DNA from: UTCHB3 sp964531325
GTDB taxonomy: Bacteria > Bacteroidota > Ignavibacteria > Ignavibacteriales > Ignavibacteriaceae
DNA: 64,000 bases
Direction: 5' to 3'
Assembly (NCBI GenBank): GCA_964531325.1
Contig: CAZHCW010000020.1
Location: forward strand, 1 to 64,000
This document shows, one piece after another, positions 51,636 to 61,061 of this stretch. A program made the position numbers and the translations under genes. Below the pieces are notes generated by a model that was given only the letters and a program-made list of their open reading frames with translations, had not been told where the DNA came from and made no database searches. Position 1 is the stretch's first letter. Every line of letters starts with the position of its first letter.

Positions 51636-52109
51636 ATGTTAACTTTTAAAAAAATTCTCGTTCCGATCGATTTTAGTGAGTATTCACTACAGGCTTTAAA
51701 GTATGTAGCCGATTTTGCCAAAGTGTTTAACTCGGAAGTGTTGCTCATTTATGTAGTTGAACCAATTATTTATCCCCCTGACCTCAGCATTGGTCAAATA
51801 GCCTTACCAACTCTGAACTACCAGGTGGATGAAAAAGCAAAAGAAGAATTAAACCGGATTGCAAAAGAGGAACTTGCTGCTGAAACCAGAGTCCAAACAA
51901 TCGTAAAACTTGGTAAACCTTATCTTGAGATTCTTGAGGTGGCTAAAGTGGAGGATGTTGACCTGATCGTTATTTCAACTCATGGTCACACAGGTGTCGA
52001 GCAAATATTATTTGGCAGCACTGCTGATAAAGTCGTAAGAAAAGCTCCTTGTCCCGTCTTAACCTTAAGAGAGCCTGTTAAAGGATTCGACTTTAAAAGT
52101 GGAAGTTAG
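51636..52109 (+). CDS. universal stress protein UspA family
   Basis: A 157-residue single Usp domain of the ATP-binding type. KILVPIDFSEYSLQAL starts the fold, then VDLIVISTHGHTGVEQILFGSTADKVVRKAPCPVL contains the GHTG and G-2x-G-9x-G(S) nucleotide motif. Usp proteins act in stress survival and often in slow-growth or low-oxygen responses. It follows the hisA-like gene by 15 bp on the same strand, so co-transcription is likely. Confidence 0.93.
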   Translation: MLTFKKILVPIDFSEYSLQALKYVADFAKVFNSEVLLIYVVEPIIYPPDLSIGQIALPTLNYQVDEKAKEELNRIAKEELAAETRVQTIVKLGKPYLEILEVAKVEDVDLIVISTHGHTGVEQILFGSTADKVVRKAPCPVLTLREPVKGFDFKSGS

Positions 52110-52142
52110 CAGGATACACCTGAGTTATTAACTCTTCCTGCT
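52108..52142. terminator. nested hairpin between usp and the polyprenyl synthase gene
   Basis: AGCAGGA (52108-52114) pairs with TCCTGCT (52136-52142), enclosing a second stem GAGTT-ATT-AACTC (52122-52134). It lies between two convergent genes and lacks a clear T-tract, so it is a plausible but weak bidirectional terminator. Confidence 0.45.
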
Positions 52143-53093
52143 TACCACAAAATCAACGAGATATTCGAGAGATGCCCTATAGTCACTCGATGGAAATATC
52201 TGTAACAGTTCTTTGGCCTGCGAAGCCAGTTCCACTGCTTTTTCCTGAGCCATTTTAAGGCCATTGTTCGATTTTACGAATTGGATAATCGATTCAACAT
52301 TGTCTTTTTGTGAAATCCCTCTAATTTGTTTGATTATTTTCTTCGACTCGGAAACACCTGCATTTTGCATTGCATAAATGAGAGGGAGGGTTATTTTCTT
52401 CTCTTTGATATCTCCACCAATCGGCTTTCCAAACAATTTTGTAGTTCCTTCATAATCCAGAATATCATCTTTGATCTGAAATGAAAGTCCTAAAAGACTT
52501 CCAAACTGTCTTGCATTGTTTCGAAATTCTTCATTTCCCGTTGCACTAAGTGCACCGATGTAACAACAGGTCTCAATTAAAGATGCTGTTTTATCTGAAA
52601 TAACCTTAAAATAGGTCTCTTCGTCGATATCAAGTTTACGGGTCTTCTCGAGTTGTAACAATTCCCCTTCCGACATCCGCTTCACTGTATCGGTAATCGT
52701 TTCAAGAAAATCATAATCTTTCGAACTCACAGACAACATTAATCCTTTTGATAACAAATAGTCGCCAATGAGAACGGAAGCCTTGTTTTTCCAGATTGCG
52801 TTAATCGAAGGAAAACCCCTGCGTTTATCAGCTTGATCAACAACATCATCATGAACCAGAGTTGCAGTGTGAAGAAGTTCTACCATCACGGCTCCCCTGT
52901 GGGTTCTTTCGTTTATCCCGCCACAGAGACTTGCGGTTAGAAGCACAAGCGTTGGCCTGATTTTCTTTCCCTTTTGTTTTAAGATAAAAGTCGTTGCAAT
53001 GTCGAGTATTCGAACATGGGACTTCATCGACACTTTAAAGTGCCTGTTGAATTCAGCGAGTTCGTTTTTCACAGGTGATAACACCTTGTCCAT
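52128..53093 (-). CDS. all-trans polyprenyl diphosphate synthase
   Basis: Makes the isoprenoid tail of quinones or the polyprenyl chain by successive IPP additions. I prefer the ATG at 53093 (MDKVLSPVKNELAEF), which matches family N-termini; an ATG at 53126 would add 11 residues and overlap tatC. The two Asp-rich motifs are HDDVVDQADKRRG (FARM-side DDxxD) and KDDILDYEG (SARM). GKKIRPTLVLL, KRMSEGELLQ and DIKEKKITLP are also typical. Octaprenyl, heptaprenyl or other product length cannot be told. Confidence 0.9.
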   Translation of the reverse strand: MDKVLSPVKNELAEFNRHFKVSMKSHVRILDIATTFILKQKGKKIRPTLVLLTASLCGGINERTHRGAVMVELLHTATLVHDDVVDQADKRRGFPSINAIWKNKASVLIGDYLLSKGLMLSVSSKDYDFLETITDTVKRMSEGELLQLEKTRKLDIDEETYFKVISDKTASLIETCCYIGALSATGNEEFRNNARQFGSLLGLSFQIKDDILDYEGTTKLFGKPIGGDIKEKKITLPLIYAMQNAGVSESKKIIKQIRGISQKDNVESIIQFVKSNNGLKMAQEKAVELASQAKELLQIFPSSDYRASLEYLVDFVVSRKS

Positions 53094-53104
53094 TATGGAG
53101 ATAT

Positions 53105-53881
53105 TTAAGGTTTCTTTGTTGCCCATTTAGAAATTATAATGCTGGTTTCATAAAGTAAAAAAAGCGGTACAGATAGTATCAACATCGAAAACGGATCGGT
53201 ACCCGGAGACAAAAATGCAGCCAAAATCATAAGTATGACTATAGCATGTTTCCTGTATTTAATCATAAATTCAGGAGTTAAGAGACCTATCTTGGAAAGC
53301 AGGTAGGAGACTACAGGCAACTCAAAGATCAGGGAACTTCCCAATAAAATACTAAAAATAAGTGACATATATTCATCAAGTGCAAACATATTTAACACTT
53401 CGGAACTTCCAAAGCCGGCTGCAAATGAAAGCGTCATAGGAATCATTACAAAATACCCGAATGCAGTTCCACCCAAAAAACAGAATGAAGAATAAAATGC
53501 AGCGGCAATAAGTGCCCTTTTTTCATTTTTATGAAGTGCCGGGGCAATAAACTGCCACAAATGATAAAATGAATACGGAACAGTCACTATTAGAGCAACA
53601 ATAAAACTCACTTCAAAGTTTAACATCAGTTGCCCGAAAGGACGAATATTTTGGAGTTTTACGGCGGAAACCTCGGCGGGTCGCAATAAAACCTGATTTA
53701 TAACATCCTGTGCGAATGCTATTGAAACGAGCCAGATTGGAATAACCCCCGCAGCAATCTTTAAAAGACGGCTGCGGAACTCTTCAAGATGATCCCAAAA
53801 TGACATCTCTTCGCCGGGGTCATTATCTTCCCCCGGCAAATTGGTGTCATGATATTCGTCTTGAGTTCCCTCTGTGGTCAT
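53105..53881 (-). CDS. tatC: Sec-independent protein translocase TatC
   Basis: TatC is the receptor of twin-arginine signal peptides in the inner membrane. The 258-residue protein has an acidic N-terminus, the conserved FWDHLEEFRSRLLK, the loop YSFYHLWQFIAPALHKNEKRAL and PVVSYLLSKIGLLTPEFMIKYRKHAIV, with six membrane segments. tatA/tatB are not here. It overlaps glyA by 4 bases. Its length and the extra acidic extension of about 25 residues are within the family range. Confidence 0.95.
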   Translation of the reverse strand: MTTEGTQDEYHDTNLPGEDNDPGEEMSFWDHLEEFRSRLLKIAAGVIPIWLVSIAFAQDVINQVLLRPAEVSAVKLQNIRPFGQLMLNFEVSFIVALIVTVPYSFYHLWQFIAPALHKNEKRALIAAAFYSSFCFLGGTAFGYFVMIPMTLSFAAGFGSSEVLNMFALDEYMSLIFSILLGSSLIFELPVVSYLLSKIGLLTPEFMIKYRKHAIVILMILAAFLSPGTDPFSMLILSVPLFLLYETSIIISKWATKKP

Positions 53882-55173
53882 TCTTTACCGGAATAAAGTG
53901 GAAATTGTGAACAAAGAGTTTTCACTTCGAGAGATATTTCAGTTAGAATAGTTTCATTTTCATGATTATTTACTGCTCTGTCAATAAATTCTGCTATTTT
54001 AACCATATCATCTTCTTTCATCCCTCTGGTAGTGGAAGCCGGGGTTCCTATTCTGATACCGCTAGTGACAAATGGACTTCTTTGATCAAAAGGAACCATG
54101 TTTTTATTTACTGTAATTCCGGCTTTGCCAAGAGCAATCTCTGCAGCTTTTCCGCTGATATTTTTATTTGACAAGTCAACAAGCATTAGATGATTATCTG
54201 TACCATTCGAAATTACATGATAATCTTTCTTCACTAATTCTGATGCAAGTTTTTGAGCGTTTGACCTTACTTGTAATACATAATCTTTAAATGAATTTTG
54301 TAGAGCTTCACCAAACGCTACACCTTTTGCCATGATAATATGCATAAGCGGACCACCTTGAATGCCCGGCATTATTGTACTATCAATAAGCTCTGACATC
54401 ATTTTTGATCTTCCCGTCTTGGGAACGGTGATGCCAAACGGATTTTCAAAATCTTTACCCATCAAAATAACTCCACCTCTTGGGCCACGGAGTGTTTTGT
54501 GAGTAGTGGAAGTAACAAAATGACAATGTTCAAGTGGATTATTTAACAAACCTTTTGCAATCAATCCTGCAGGGTGAGCCATATCGCACAACAAAAAGGC
54601 ACCAACTGAATCTGCAATTTCTCTGAATTTTTTATAGTCCCAATCGCGGGAATATGCACTTCCACCGGCAATAATTACTTTTGGTTTTTCTTGTTTTGCG
54701 AGGGATTCAATTTTGTCATAATCGAGTAAGCCTGTTTCAGCACTTAATTCATATCCGACAGCCTTATAAATCTTACCTGAGAAGTTAACAGGTGAACCGT
54801 GAGTTAAATGACCACCATGAGCCAAACTAAGACCCATTATTTTATCTCCGGGAGAAAGAATAGTCATAAAAACACCCATGTTAGCCTGGGAGCCGCTGTG
54901 TGGTTGTACATTTACATACTCTGCACCAAAAAGCCTTTTTAATCTTTCACGGGCAATATCCTCTGCCATATCTACATATTCACAGCCACCATAATACCTT
55001 TTCCCCGGGTAACCTTCAGCATACTTATTTGTCAGAATTGATCCCGCAGCGGCAAGAACCGCCGGACTGACGCTATTTTCCGAGGCAATTAGCTCAAGTT
55101 TTTCAGTTTGTCTTTTGGTCTCGAGATTCAATACATTTAACATCTCGGGATCATTTTTAAGAAATTCGTACAT
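53878..55173 (-). CDS. glyA: serine hydroxymethyltransferase
   Basis: GlyA interconverts serine and glycine, loading tetrahydrofolate with a one-carbon unit. The 431-residue fold-type I PLP enzyme has ELIASENSVSPAV, the EGYPGKRYYGGCEYVD stretch, the PLP-lysine motif TSTTHKTLRGPRGG (Lys near residue 229), and GIRIGTPASTTRGMKE near the C-terminus. Normal length. It lies between the TPR gene (18 bp) and tatC. Confidence 0.97.
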   Translation of the reverse strand: MYEFLKNDPEMLNVLNLETKRQTEKLELIASENSVSPAVLAAAGSILTNKYAEGYPGKRYYGGCEYVDMAEDIARERLKRLFGAEYVNVQPHSGSQANMGVFMTILSPGDKIMGLSLAHGGHLTHGSPVNFSGKIYKAVGYELSAETGLLDYDKIESLAKQEKPKVIIAGGSAYSRDWDYKKFREIADSVGAFLLCDMAHPAGLIAKGLLNNPLEHCHFVTSTTHKTLRGPRGGVILMGKDFENPFGITVPKTGRSKMMSELIDSTIMPGIQGGPLMHIIMAKGVAFGEALQNSFKDYVLQVRSNAQKLASELVKKDYHVISNGTDNHLMLVDLSNKNISGKAAEIALGKAGITVNKNMVPFDQRSPFVTSGIRIGTPASTTRGMKEDDMVKIAEFIDRAVNNHENETILTEISLEVKTLCSQFPLYSGKE

Positions 55174-55190
55174 TATTCTGATCTCCGTAT

Positions 55191-56417
55191 TTATTGTACA
55201 GTTAATTCTATTTCAATCCAGTTATAACAGTTTCCACCCGGTTTCACTTTGTCTCCGGATTTATATCCTTTAGAGATAAAGTCTGCCTGTTCGGGCAGGT
55301 ATTTTTCAATTTCTTCGATCTGTTTTTGTAGCTCGGTCATAGTTGGATCATACCCGAGTGCATTTAAATATCTTTCATAGGCAAGTTGATAAACACATTT
55401 GTCATCAAACTCAAGTTTACCACATCCCCTTGCTGAATTTTCATAGACAAGTCCTTCATAAAAGAGGGCTCTTCCCCATCCATTCCCGACTTCAGAGGCC
55501 TTTTTAAAATATTTTACCGCCGCTTGATAGTTGTCTTTTTTTTCAAATAAAACACCAACATTAAAATAATATTCTTTTACCGTCGAATCAAGTTTTATAA
55601 GTGAAAGATAGCCGATAAGCGAATTCTCATCATCCTTTAATTTTTCAGAGCAAAATGTATAAGCTTTCCAGTACTTTATCTCGCCCTGCGCTTCTAATGT
55701 AAGTCTTTTAAGTAATGGCTGAGCTTCTTTATAATTTTCTTTCTCTATAAATAACGAAGCAAGTGCCCAAATGTTGCTCATACTCTCAGGTTTCAATGTT
55801 AACAATTTCAGTCGGAGTTTTATTAAACCCTGCTCACTCCCTGCCAAATCACTAATCATCTCTCCCCAATTGCTGACACCGGGATATTTTTCCAAAAGAT
55901 ATGTGTAAATATCAAGAATATTAAGAATTGTTGTGGTGTCTTTTAGGTCTGCCCTTGATGCTTTTTCCGAAATCCTTTGCAATATAACATCATCAACTTT
56001 ACCGCTTATTTGTAATGCTGATTCGTATAAAGGATAAATTTTTTCAAAAGGCATATCGTAGTATTTGTCTAAAATGAATGCTTCATAAACAAAATAGGAC
56101 AAATTATTTTGGGGGTCTTGATTTCGGAAAGTTAGAAATCTGTCACTTACCTGTGCAGGTGTAATTCCGTGTGAGGTATCTCCAACTACATACATTATTA
56201 CTTCTGCAAACTTGGGATAAAACCACTTGGAATAAGCTGTTACACCCGGAAAGGTCATAAGTCTTTCACCCGTGTTGAATGCTGAATCATATTCGCCACG
56301 AGCTACCTGAGAAGAAAAACGGTTGTACTCATTAAACAAAGAATCAGCAGTCCCGGATAGAACTGCTGAACTCAAAGTAAAAAAGAAAAAAAGAAGTGTA
56401 AAAAGGGATCGTCTCAC
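55191..56417 (-). CDS. exported TPR-repeat protein of unknown function
   Basis: A 408-residue protein with a signal peptide (RRSLFTLLFFFFTLSSAVLSG) and mostly helical repeats, including at least three recognisable TPR units: one near the middle (SNIWALASLFIEKENYKEA), one at YYFNVGVLFEKKDNYQAAV and the last one ending in YLNALGYDPTM. Such periplasmic TPR proteins act as scaffolds. It lies 5 bp after the beta-barrel gene and belongs to the three-gene envelope cassette. No known domain besides TPR. Confidence 0.78.
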   Translation of the reverse strand: MRRSLFTLLFFFFTLSSAVLSGTADSLFNEYNRFSSQVARGEYDSAFNTGERLMTFPGVTAYSKWFYPKFAEVIMYVVGDTSHGITPAQVSDRFLTFRNQDPQNNLSYFVYEAFILDKYYDMPFEKIYPLYESALQISGKVDDVILQRISEKASRADLKDTTTILNILDIYTYLLEKYPGVSNWGEMISDLAGSEQGLIKLRLKLLTLKPESMSNIWALASLFIEKENYKEAQPLLKRLTLEAQGEIKYWKAYTFCSEKLKDDENSLIGYLSLIKLDSTVKEYYFNVGVLFEKKDNYQAAVKYFKKASEVGNGWGRALFYEGLVYENSARGCGKLEFDDKCVYQLAYERYLNALGYDPTMTELQKQIEEIEKYLPEQADFISKGYKSGDKVKPGGNCYNWIEIELTVQ

Positions 56418-56422
56418 ATAAA

Positions 56423-57673
56423 TCAGTATTCAGTTCTTAAAAACCATAGTTCACCTATACTAAGACCAACCACTAATTTAATGGTATTATCTTTCACAAC
56501 ATTTGCTACAGCACTTGTGTTAAAGGAATAAAGAACACCAAGATCAACATAATTAGCCGGAGAAAGTGGTATGGAGATTCCTGCACCTGCAGACATCCTG
56601 TAAGAAGACTCTCCACCGATGAGATAAGGTAATTTTTCGTAACTTAATCCAAATCTATAAGAAAGATCGGGTTCAAAAACTGCAGCTTTTGCCTGTGGTA
56701 CATATTCAAATCCAAGACTCGCCTTGAATGTATTTGTTAAAGTTTGTGGAGCAGTATTAGTCATATAATACTCTGACCACGATTGCGATACGAAATCACC
56801 AAATATTTTAGTTCTCGGATTAAATTTTAATGAAAATCCGGCAAAAAATCTTGCGGGTACACTTGACTCAACATCTCCACTCGCAGAAGTATCATGAATC
56901 CCAAAATTATTAACTGAATACGAAGCGTAATCGCCTTTTAATTTTGTTTTGAGACTATATCCGGCGGAAAGTCTAAGTTCTTCCAATCCTGAAATTTTTA
57001 AGTATTCATTAAGATTGTTTGATATCAGTCCAAATGTTGCACCAAATCCTTTAAAGTTTTGCTCTTTTGCAAAATTCCCATCAAGAACCGAGGAGTTAAA
57101 AAATTTGAGATCAGCCTGGTATTCATAATGTCCCATGTAAAAATCTCCCGAACCGCCAATGTTCCAGCCAAAAGGAAGTCGATATGAAGTACCGAGGAAG
57201 ATTTTGGTTAATCCTCCGTCATAATAATATTCTTCTTTGTAAGTCGAAGGGACATAAGAACCTGCCCCTGCGATGTTTCCATCTCTTGAGCCTTCAAAGC
57301 TGACATCAGAATATTTGTTTACTCCAAAAACAATTCCCACACCGTGTTCGTGGCTGACGGGAAAACCGATATTGAAACCGGGAAAATATGAACCGCCGTA
57401 ATAACTGTTTTTCCCACCTCCTGAAACAAATGATGCTTCAAGAACCTGGCCGAAGTCAACTCGTGTAAGAACAAAACTACCATATGATGCCGGATTAAAT
57501 ATGTTAATTCTGTCGTCGTCATAATTGGCAGTACCGAGATCACCCGAAGTTAAGTTCCTTGCTGTGGTTCCATAAATCAGTGTTCCTGCTCCATTTCTGG
57601 AATTAATGGAATTAACTTGAGCAAAGGAGATTGATGAAAATAAAATAATAGTTGCGAATATAAATAATCTCAT
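56423..57673 (-). CDS. outer-membrane beta-barrel protein
   Basis: A 416-residue protein with a signal peptide (MRLFIFATIILFSSISFAQ) followed by repeating amphipathic beta strands rich in Gly, Tyr and Ser, such as LRLSAGYSLKTKLKGDY and ARFFAGFSLKFNPRTKIFGDFVSQSWSEYY. It ends KLVVGLSIGELWFLRTEY, an aromatic-ended strand typical of barrels. This pattern resembles FadL/PorV-like proteins of about 14 strands, but I do not recognise a specific family. It is the middle gene of an envelope cassette, 6 bp after the lipoprotein gene and 5 bp before the TPR gene. Confidence 0.75.
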   Translation of the reverse strand: MRLFIFATIILFSSISFAQVNSINSRNGAGTLIYGTTARNLTSGDLGTANYDDDRINIFNPASYGSFVLTRVDFGQVLEASFVSGGGKNSYYGGSYFPGFNIGFPVSHEHGVGIVFGVNKYSDVSFEGSRDGNIAGAGSYVPSTYKEEYYYDGGLTKIFLGTSYRLPFGWNIGGSGDFYMGHYEYQADLKFFNSSVLDGNFAKEQNFKGFGATFGLISNNLNEYLKISGLEELRLSAGYSLKTKLKGDYASYSVNNFGIHDTSASGDVESSVPARFFAGFSLKFNPRTKIFGDFVSQSWSEYYMTNTAPQTLTNTFKASLGFEYVPQAKAAVFEPDLSYRFGLSYEKLPYLIGGESSYRMSAGAGISIPLSPANYVDLGVLYSFNTSAVANVVKDNTIKLVVGLSIGELWFLRTEY

Positions 57674-57679
57674 TTTAGC

Positions 57680-58867
57680 CTAATCAATTTTGGAGTAGGT
57701 AACAATCAGCCTGGGTTTTAATCCGGCTGCAGCATTTGAATTTTTAAGATAGATGGTCTCAAGTCCTTCAACAGGATTTGATGTACTCAACACAAACCCC
57801 AGGTTCTTTTTGTTAGCATGAACTTGTCGCATCACGGTTGTCAGATTCCCGGAATATTTTCCCGAAGAGTAAAAAAGAGTTGCCGTGATAAGCGAATTGG
57901 TAGTAAACACTGAATCTGAAGTTAAAGTCTCAATTATTCCGAGTGAAAGCGATTTTAATCCACTATTACCAATAACCTGTTTTGTGGTATCAGCCACTAA
58001 CACGATCTCAGCATTGTTAATAAAAGCATTTGCTGGAATAGAGGAAAGGTCAAAAAAGAGTCTTGACTGAAGTGTGGTCCCGCTTTTTACAACTATTTCA
58101 TCAACAGCGAGTGATGGGGTTGCGTCCTCAACCAAATGTGCATCCGATAGTGTTCTGAAACTGATAGTTGTGTCTTTGTTTGTTGAAAGATATCTAAACT
58201 TCAGTTCTATTTTGGGAGCATTCTCACCAGTTGCTGAATATCCTTGGAAACCAATTATGTAAGGAGTTGTTGTCTCAGCCCGAAGTAATAATCCATCATT
58301 CTTAAAATTGATTGTATCATAACTGTTTTTCATCCACTGCAGAGCAAGAGAATTGGTTACATTAAAATAATAAAAAGAATCAGGGGCAGGCTTTGCGGAT
58401 AAAATATCAGTGAAAAAGTCAACTGAAGGCATACTGTCTATTTTGACTTTTAATGGATCCCATGAAGAAGTAACTCGATATCCGTTGATTTGAGCCACCG
58501 GAAAAGATTGTAATGTGTCCCCTATGCCGTATACTTTTTTTAAGACAATCCTGGCGGAGAGAAGTGTTATACTGTCTTTCTTTATTGCATTTATCGTGGT
58601 CTCGTCAAAATTAACATTAAATTGTAAAAGTAAAGTTGATTTCACGCCAAGAGCATTTCCCAATAAACAAATCGATGAGGACCCAAGAGGTAATACTTTT
58701 TTAAACGAATTGGAATTTTGGGTGGTATTATCAACTTGAGAATCGTAAACTTTTACTTTAATCAAGTCGTTACCCAACTCATCAACCCCTATCGGAGAAG
58801 GTGCATCTGAACAACCGGTCAAATAAACCGCTAATACAAGGAGAACAATAAATTTAATTTTCAGCAA
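57680..58867 (-). CDS. lipoprotein with DNRLRE/CBM96-like beta domains
   Basis: A 395-residue lipoprotein (lipobox LTGC at residue about 18, MLKIKFIVLLVLAVYLTGC). Two beta-sandwich-like modules follow: about 40-230 ending in GENAPKIELKFRY and about 235-395 ending in GLKPRLIVTYSKI. These (x)xPxLxLxY/F endings are those of DNRLRE-type or CBM96-like modules found in secreted Bacteroidota proteins. No enzymatic motif is visible. It starts 6 bases before the gmhB end (overlap) and precedes the barrel gene by 6 bp. Confidence 0.7.
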   Translation of the reverse strand: MLKIKFIVLLVLAVYLTGCSDAPSPIGVDELGNDLIKVKVYDSQVDNTTQNSNSFKKVLPLGSSSICLLGNALGVKSTLLLQFNVNFDETTINAIKKDSITLLSARIVLKKVYGIGDTLQSFPVAQINGYRVTSSWDPLKVKIDSMPSVDFFTDILSAKPAPDSFYYFNVTNSLALQWMKNSYDTINFKNDGLLLRAETTTPYIIGFQGYSATGENAPKIELKFRYLSTNKDTTISFRTLSDAHLVEDATPSLAVDEIVVKSGTTLQSRLFFDLSSIPANAFINNAEIVLVADTTKQVIGNSGLKSLSLGIIETLTSDSVFTTNSLITATLFYSSGKYSGNLTTVMRQVHANKKNLGFVLSTSNPVEGLETIYLKNSNAAAGLKPRLIVTYSKID

Positions 58868-59442
58868 GCGGAAGCTCCGGATTTAATTTTTAAAATTAGC
58901 TTTGCAGATTCGTAAAGATTTAAACATGCAAAATTTGGCAATTTATTTTTGTCCTGCAAGACAGAAATATGCTCACTACCATTTCCGGTACCTACTAATA
59001 TTGTTTTTATTCCGGCATTGTGTCCGGTTATAACATCTGCCTCGCTGTCTCCAATAAGGAAGGAGTGTAAAATATCGATATCATAACGAGCCCTGGCTTG
59101 ATCAATCATACCGGTACCGGGTTTTCGGCAGTCACATTTACCTTCGCTACCAAATGATTCGTGATGTGGGCAATAGAAAAAATGATCGACGGCGACAGAA
59201 GAAAATTGTTCAAGAAGTTCGTTAATCCGGGAATTGACGAGACCAACTTGTTCATCGGTTATAAGCCCCCTTGCAATACCTGACTGATTTGAAATCACCA
59301 ACAGAAGGTACCCTGAATCTTTCAAAAGTTTTAGAGCCGCACCAGCACCCTCAATTAAACGAACTGCTTCAGGATTATTTAAATACCCCGGATCGAAATT
59401 TATCGTACCGTCGCGGTCAAGAAAAATTGTAGGTTGAGACAT
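58861..59442 (-). CDS. gmhB: D-glycero-D-manno-heptose 1,7-bisphosphate phosphatase-like HAD enzyme
   Basis: A 193-residue HAD-IIIA phosphatase. I use the ATG at 59442, which overlaps the glgA stop (TGATG). FLDRDGTIN is the HAD nucleophile motif, VISNQSGIARG motif II, and the zinc loop CPHHES...CDCRKP, with a Cys-x-His and Cys-x-Cys, is typical of GmhB. LIGDSEADVITGHNAG is motif IV. GmhB removes the 1-beta-phosphate in heptose synthesis for lipopolysaccharide; hldE and gmhA are not in the window, so the substrate is inferred from family. Confidence 0.85.
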   Translation of the reverse strand: MSQPTIFLDRDGTINFDPGYLNNPEAVRLIEGAGAALKLLKDSGYLLLVISNQSGIARGLITDEQVGLVNSRINELLEQFSSVAVDHFFYCPHHESFGSEGKCDCRKPGTGMIDQARARYDIDILHSFLIGDSEADVITGHNAGIKTILVGTGNGSEHISVLQDKNKLPNFACLNLYESAKLILKIKSGASAC

Positions 59443-60941
59443 CAAGAGGCAGAAACATTTTTGTAAAGTTCTACATACTTTTTGGCGGAGAGTACCCAAC
59501 TGAAATCGGATTTCATTCCGTTTTTAATTACTGTTTGAAGACCGTCCTTATCCTTATAGAGTGAAAGTGCCTTTTGCACTTGAACAATGAGTGCTTTTGT
59601 GGAATATTCTTCAAACACAAAGCCATTTGGAGCAGAGTCGCCGGAAGACATATCCACAACGGTGTCTGTTAAGCCACCAGTCTTTCTTACAATTGGAATT
59701 GTTCCATACAGGAGTGAATACATCTGATTCAACCCGCAAGGTTCGGTTTTGGAAGGCATTAACAAAAAATCGGAACCGGCTTCAATAAGATGTGCCAATT
59801 CATCATTAAAACCAAGATAACATGCAAACCTGGCAGGATATTTTTTTGTAAATTCGTCAAAAATGTTGAGATATTTCAATTCACCGGTACCAAGTAAAAC
59901 TATCTGCATGTCGTGTTTCATTAATTCAGGAAGACTCTGAGCGATCAGGTCGATCCCTTTATAATCATAAAGACGGGAGATTATACTAAACACCGGTGTA
60001 CCGTTATTGTAACTTAACCCAAACCGTTCAACAAGATTTTTTTTGTTGAAATATTTGTTCTCCAAAGTCTTTAATTCATAATTTTTCACAATGAACTTGT
60101 CAGTTGCCGGATTCCAAATCGCACGATCCACTCCGTTAATCACCCCAAAGAAATCTTTTTTTCTACTATTTAAAACCTCATTAAGCCCACTACTTAAAGC
60201 CGGGTTGGTTAAAACTTCGTCTCTGTATCCCGGGCTAACCGTATTAATGAAGTCGGAAAAAATAATTCCGGCTTTCATGAAGTTCAGTTTTCCATTGTGA
60301 AGAAGATGTTCATCTGTGTTAAATTCTTCGTCAAGTCCTGTTTTTTTGAAGGATTCGACCGGAAAATCACCCCCATACTCAAAGTTATGAAAGGTTGTTA
60401 ATGATTTAGTTTTTTTGAAGATTTCGTCATTTTTATAAATTGTTTTGAGGAATGCGGGAACAAGCGATGTCTGCCAGTCATTGGAATGGATAATATCAGG
60501 AACCCAGCCCAATTTTTTAATAAGTTCAAAAACACCTCGACAAAAAAGAACAAACCGCTCATCATTGTCAGAATAGTTCTGACCCGTCATGGGATCTACA
60601 TAAAGACTTTTTCTTTTGCCAAAGTATTCCTCATTATCGAGAAAATAAACCTGAACGCGGTTTCTTATATTTGGAAGGAAAGAGGATTTAACGGAGAATA
60701 AGACTTCCTTTTCGCCCAGTTTAACAGAAAAATCTTTTAAACGGACTACATCGTGAATCTTAAATTTACGGGTATCTATAGCGCCATACCTCGGCACAAC
60801 GATTCTTACCTCGTGACCAAGCGCTGCGAGTTCCTTCGGTAAGGACGCAGAAACATCAGCTAACCCTCCGGTTTTAACGAATGGAAAGAGTTCTGATGTG
60901 ATGAAGAGTATTTTGTATTTTTTTCCTGAAGCCATCTTCAA
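59442..60941 (-). CDS. glgA: glycogen/starch synthase (GT5)
   Basis: A 499-residue GT-B fold enzyme adding glucose from ADP-glucose to a growing alpha-1,4-glucan. The N-terminal KTGGLADVSASLP (ADP-glucose-binding KxGG), HSNDWQTSLVP, and the C-terminal GIDLIAQSLPELM and MPSKTEPCGLNQMYSLLYG with the catalytic glutamate are present. EFGGDFP-like stretch HNFEYGGDFP is also typical. The rest of the glycogen pathway (glgB, glgC) is not in the window. Its stop overlaps the gmhB-like start. Confidence 0.94.
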   Translation of the reverse strand: MKMASGKKYKILFITSELFPFVKTGGLADVSASLPKELAALGHEVRIVVPRYGAIDTRKFKIHDVVRLKDFSVKLGEKEVLFSVKSSFLPNIRNRVQVYFLDNEEYFGKRKSLYVDPMTGQNYSDNDERFVLFCRGVFELIKKLGWVPDIIHSNDWQTSLVPAFLKTIYKNDEIFKKTKSLTTFHNFEYGGDFPVESFKKTGLDEEFNTDEHLLHNGKLNFMKAGIIFSDFINTVSPGYRDEVLTNPALSSGLNEVLNSRKKDFFGVINGVDRAIWNPATDKFIVKNYELKTLENKYFNKKNLVERFGLSYNNGTPVFSIISRLYDYKGIDLIAQSLPELMKHDMQIVLLGTGELKYLNIFDEFTKKYPARFACYLGFNDELAHLIEAGSDFLLMPSKTEPCGLNQMYSLLYGTIPIVRKTGGLTDTVVDMSSGDSAPNGFVFEEYSTKALIVQVQKALSLYKDKDGLQTVIKNGMKSDFSWVLSAKKYVELYKNVSAS

Positions 60942-61061
60942 AAAATTGTTGTTTACAAAAATACAAAAAAAAAAGAACCCTTCCTAAATATCCTTTACTT
61001 ATTTCCATTTATCTCTTATATTTATTGTTTGTTTTATTTCGAAATCATAGAACTAATTTAT

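Noticed and set aside
52128..55173. tatC-glyA-polyprenyl synthase as a specialised twin-arginine cluster
   Set aside because: No tatA/tatB or cofactor-loading genes accompany it; the packing is ordinary core-genome overlap.
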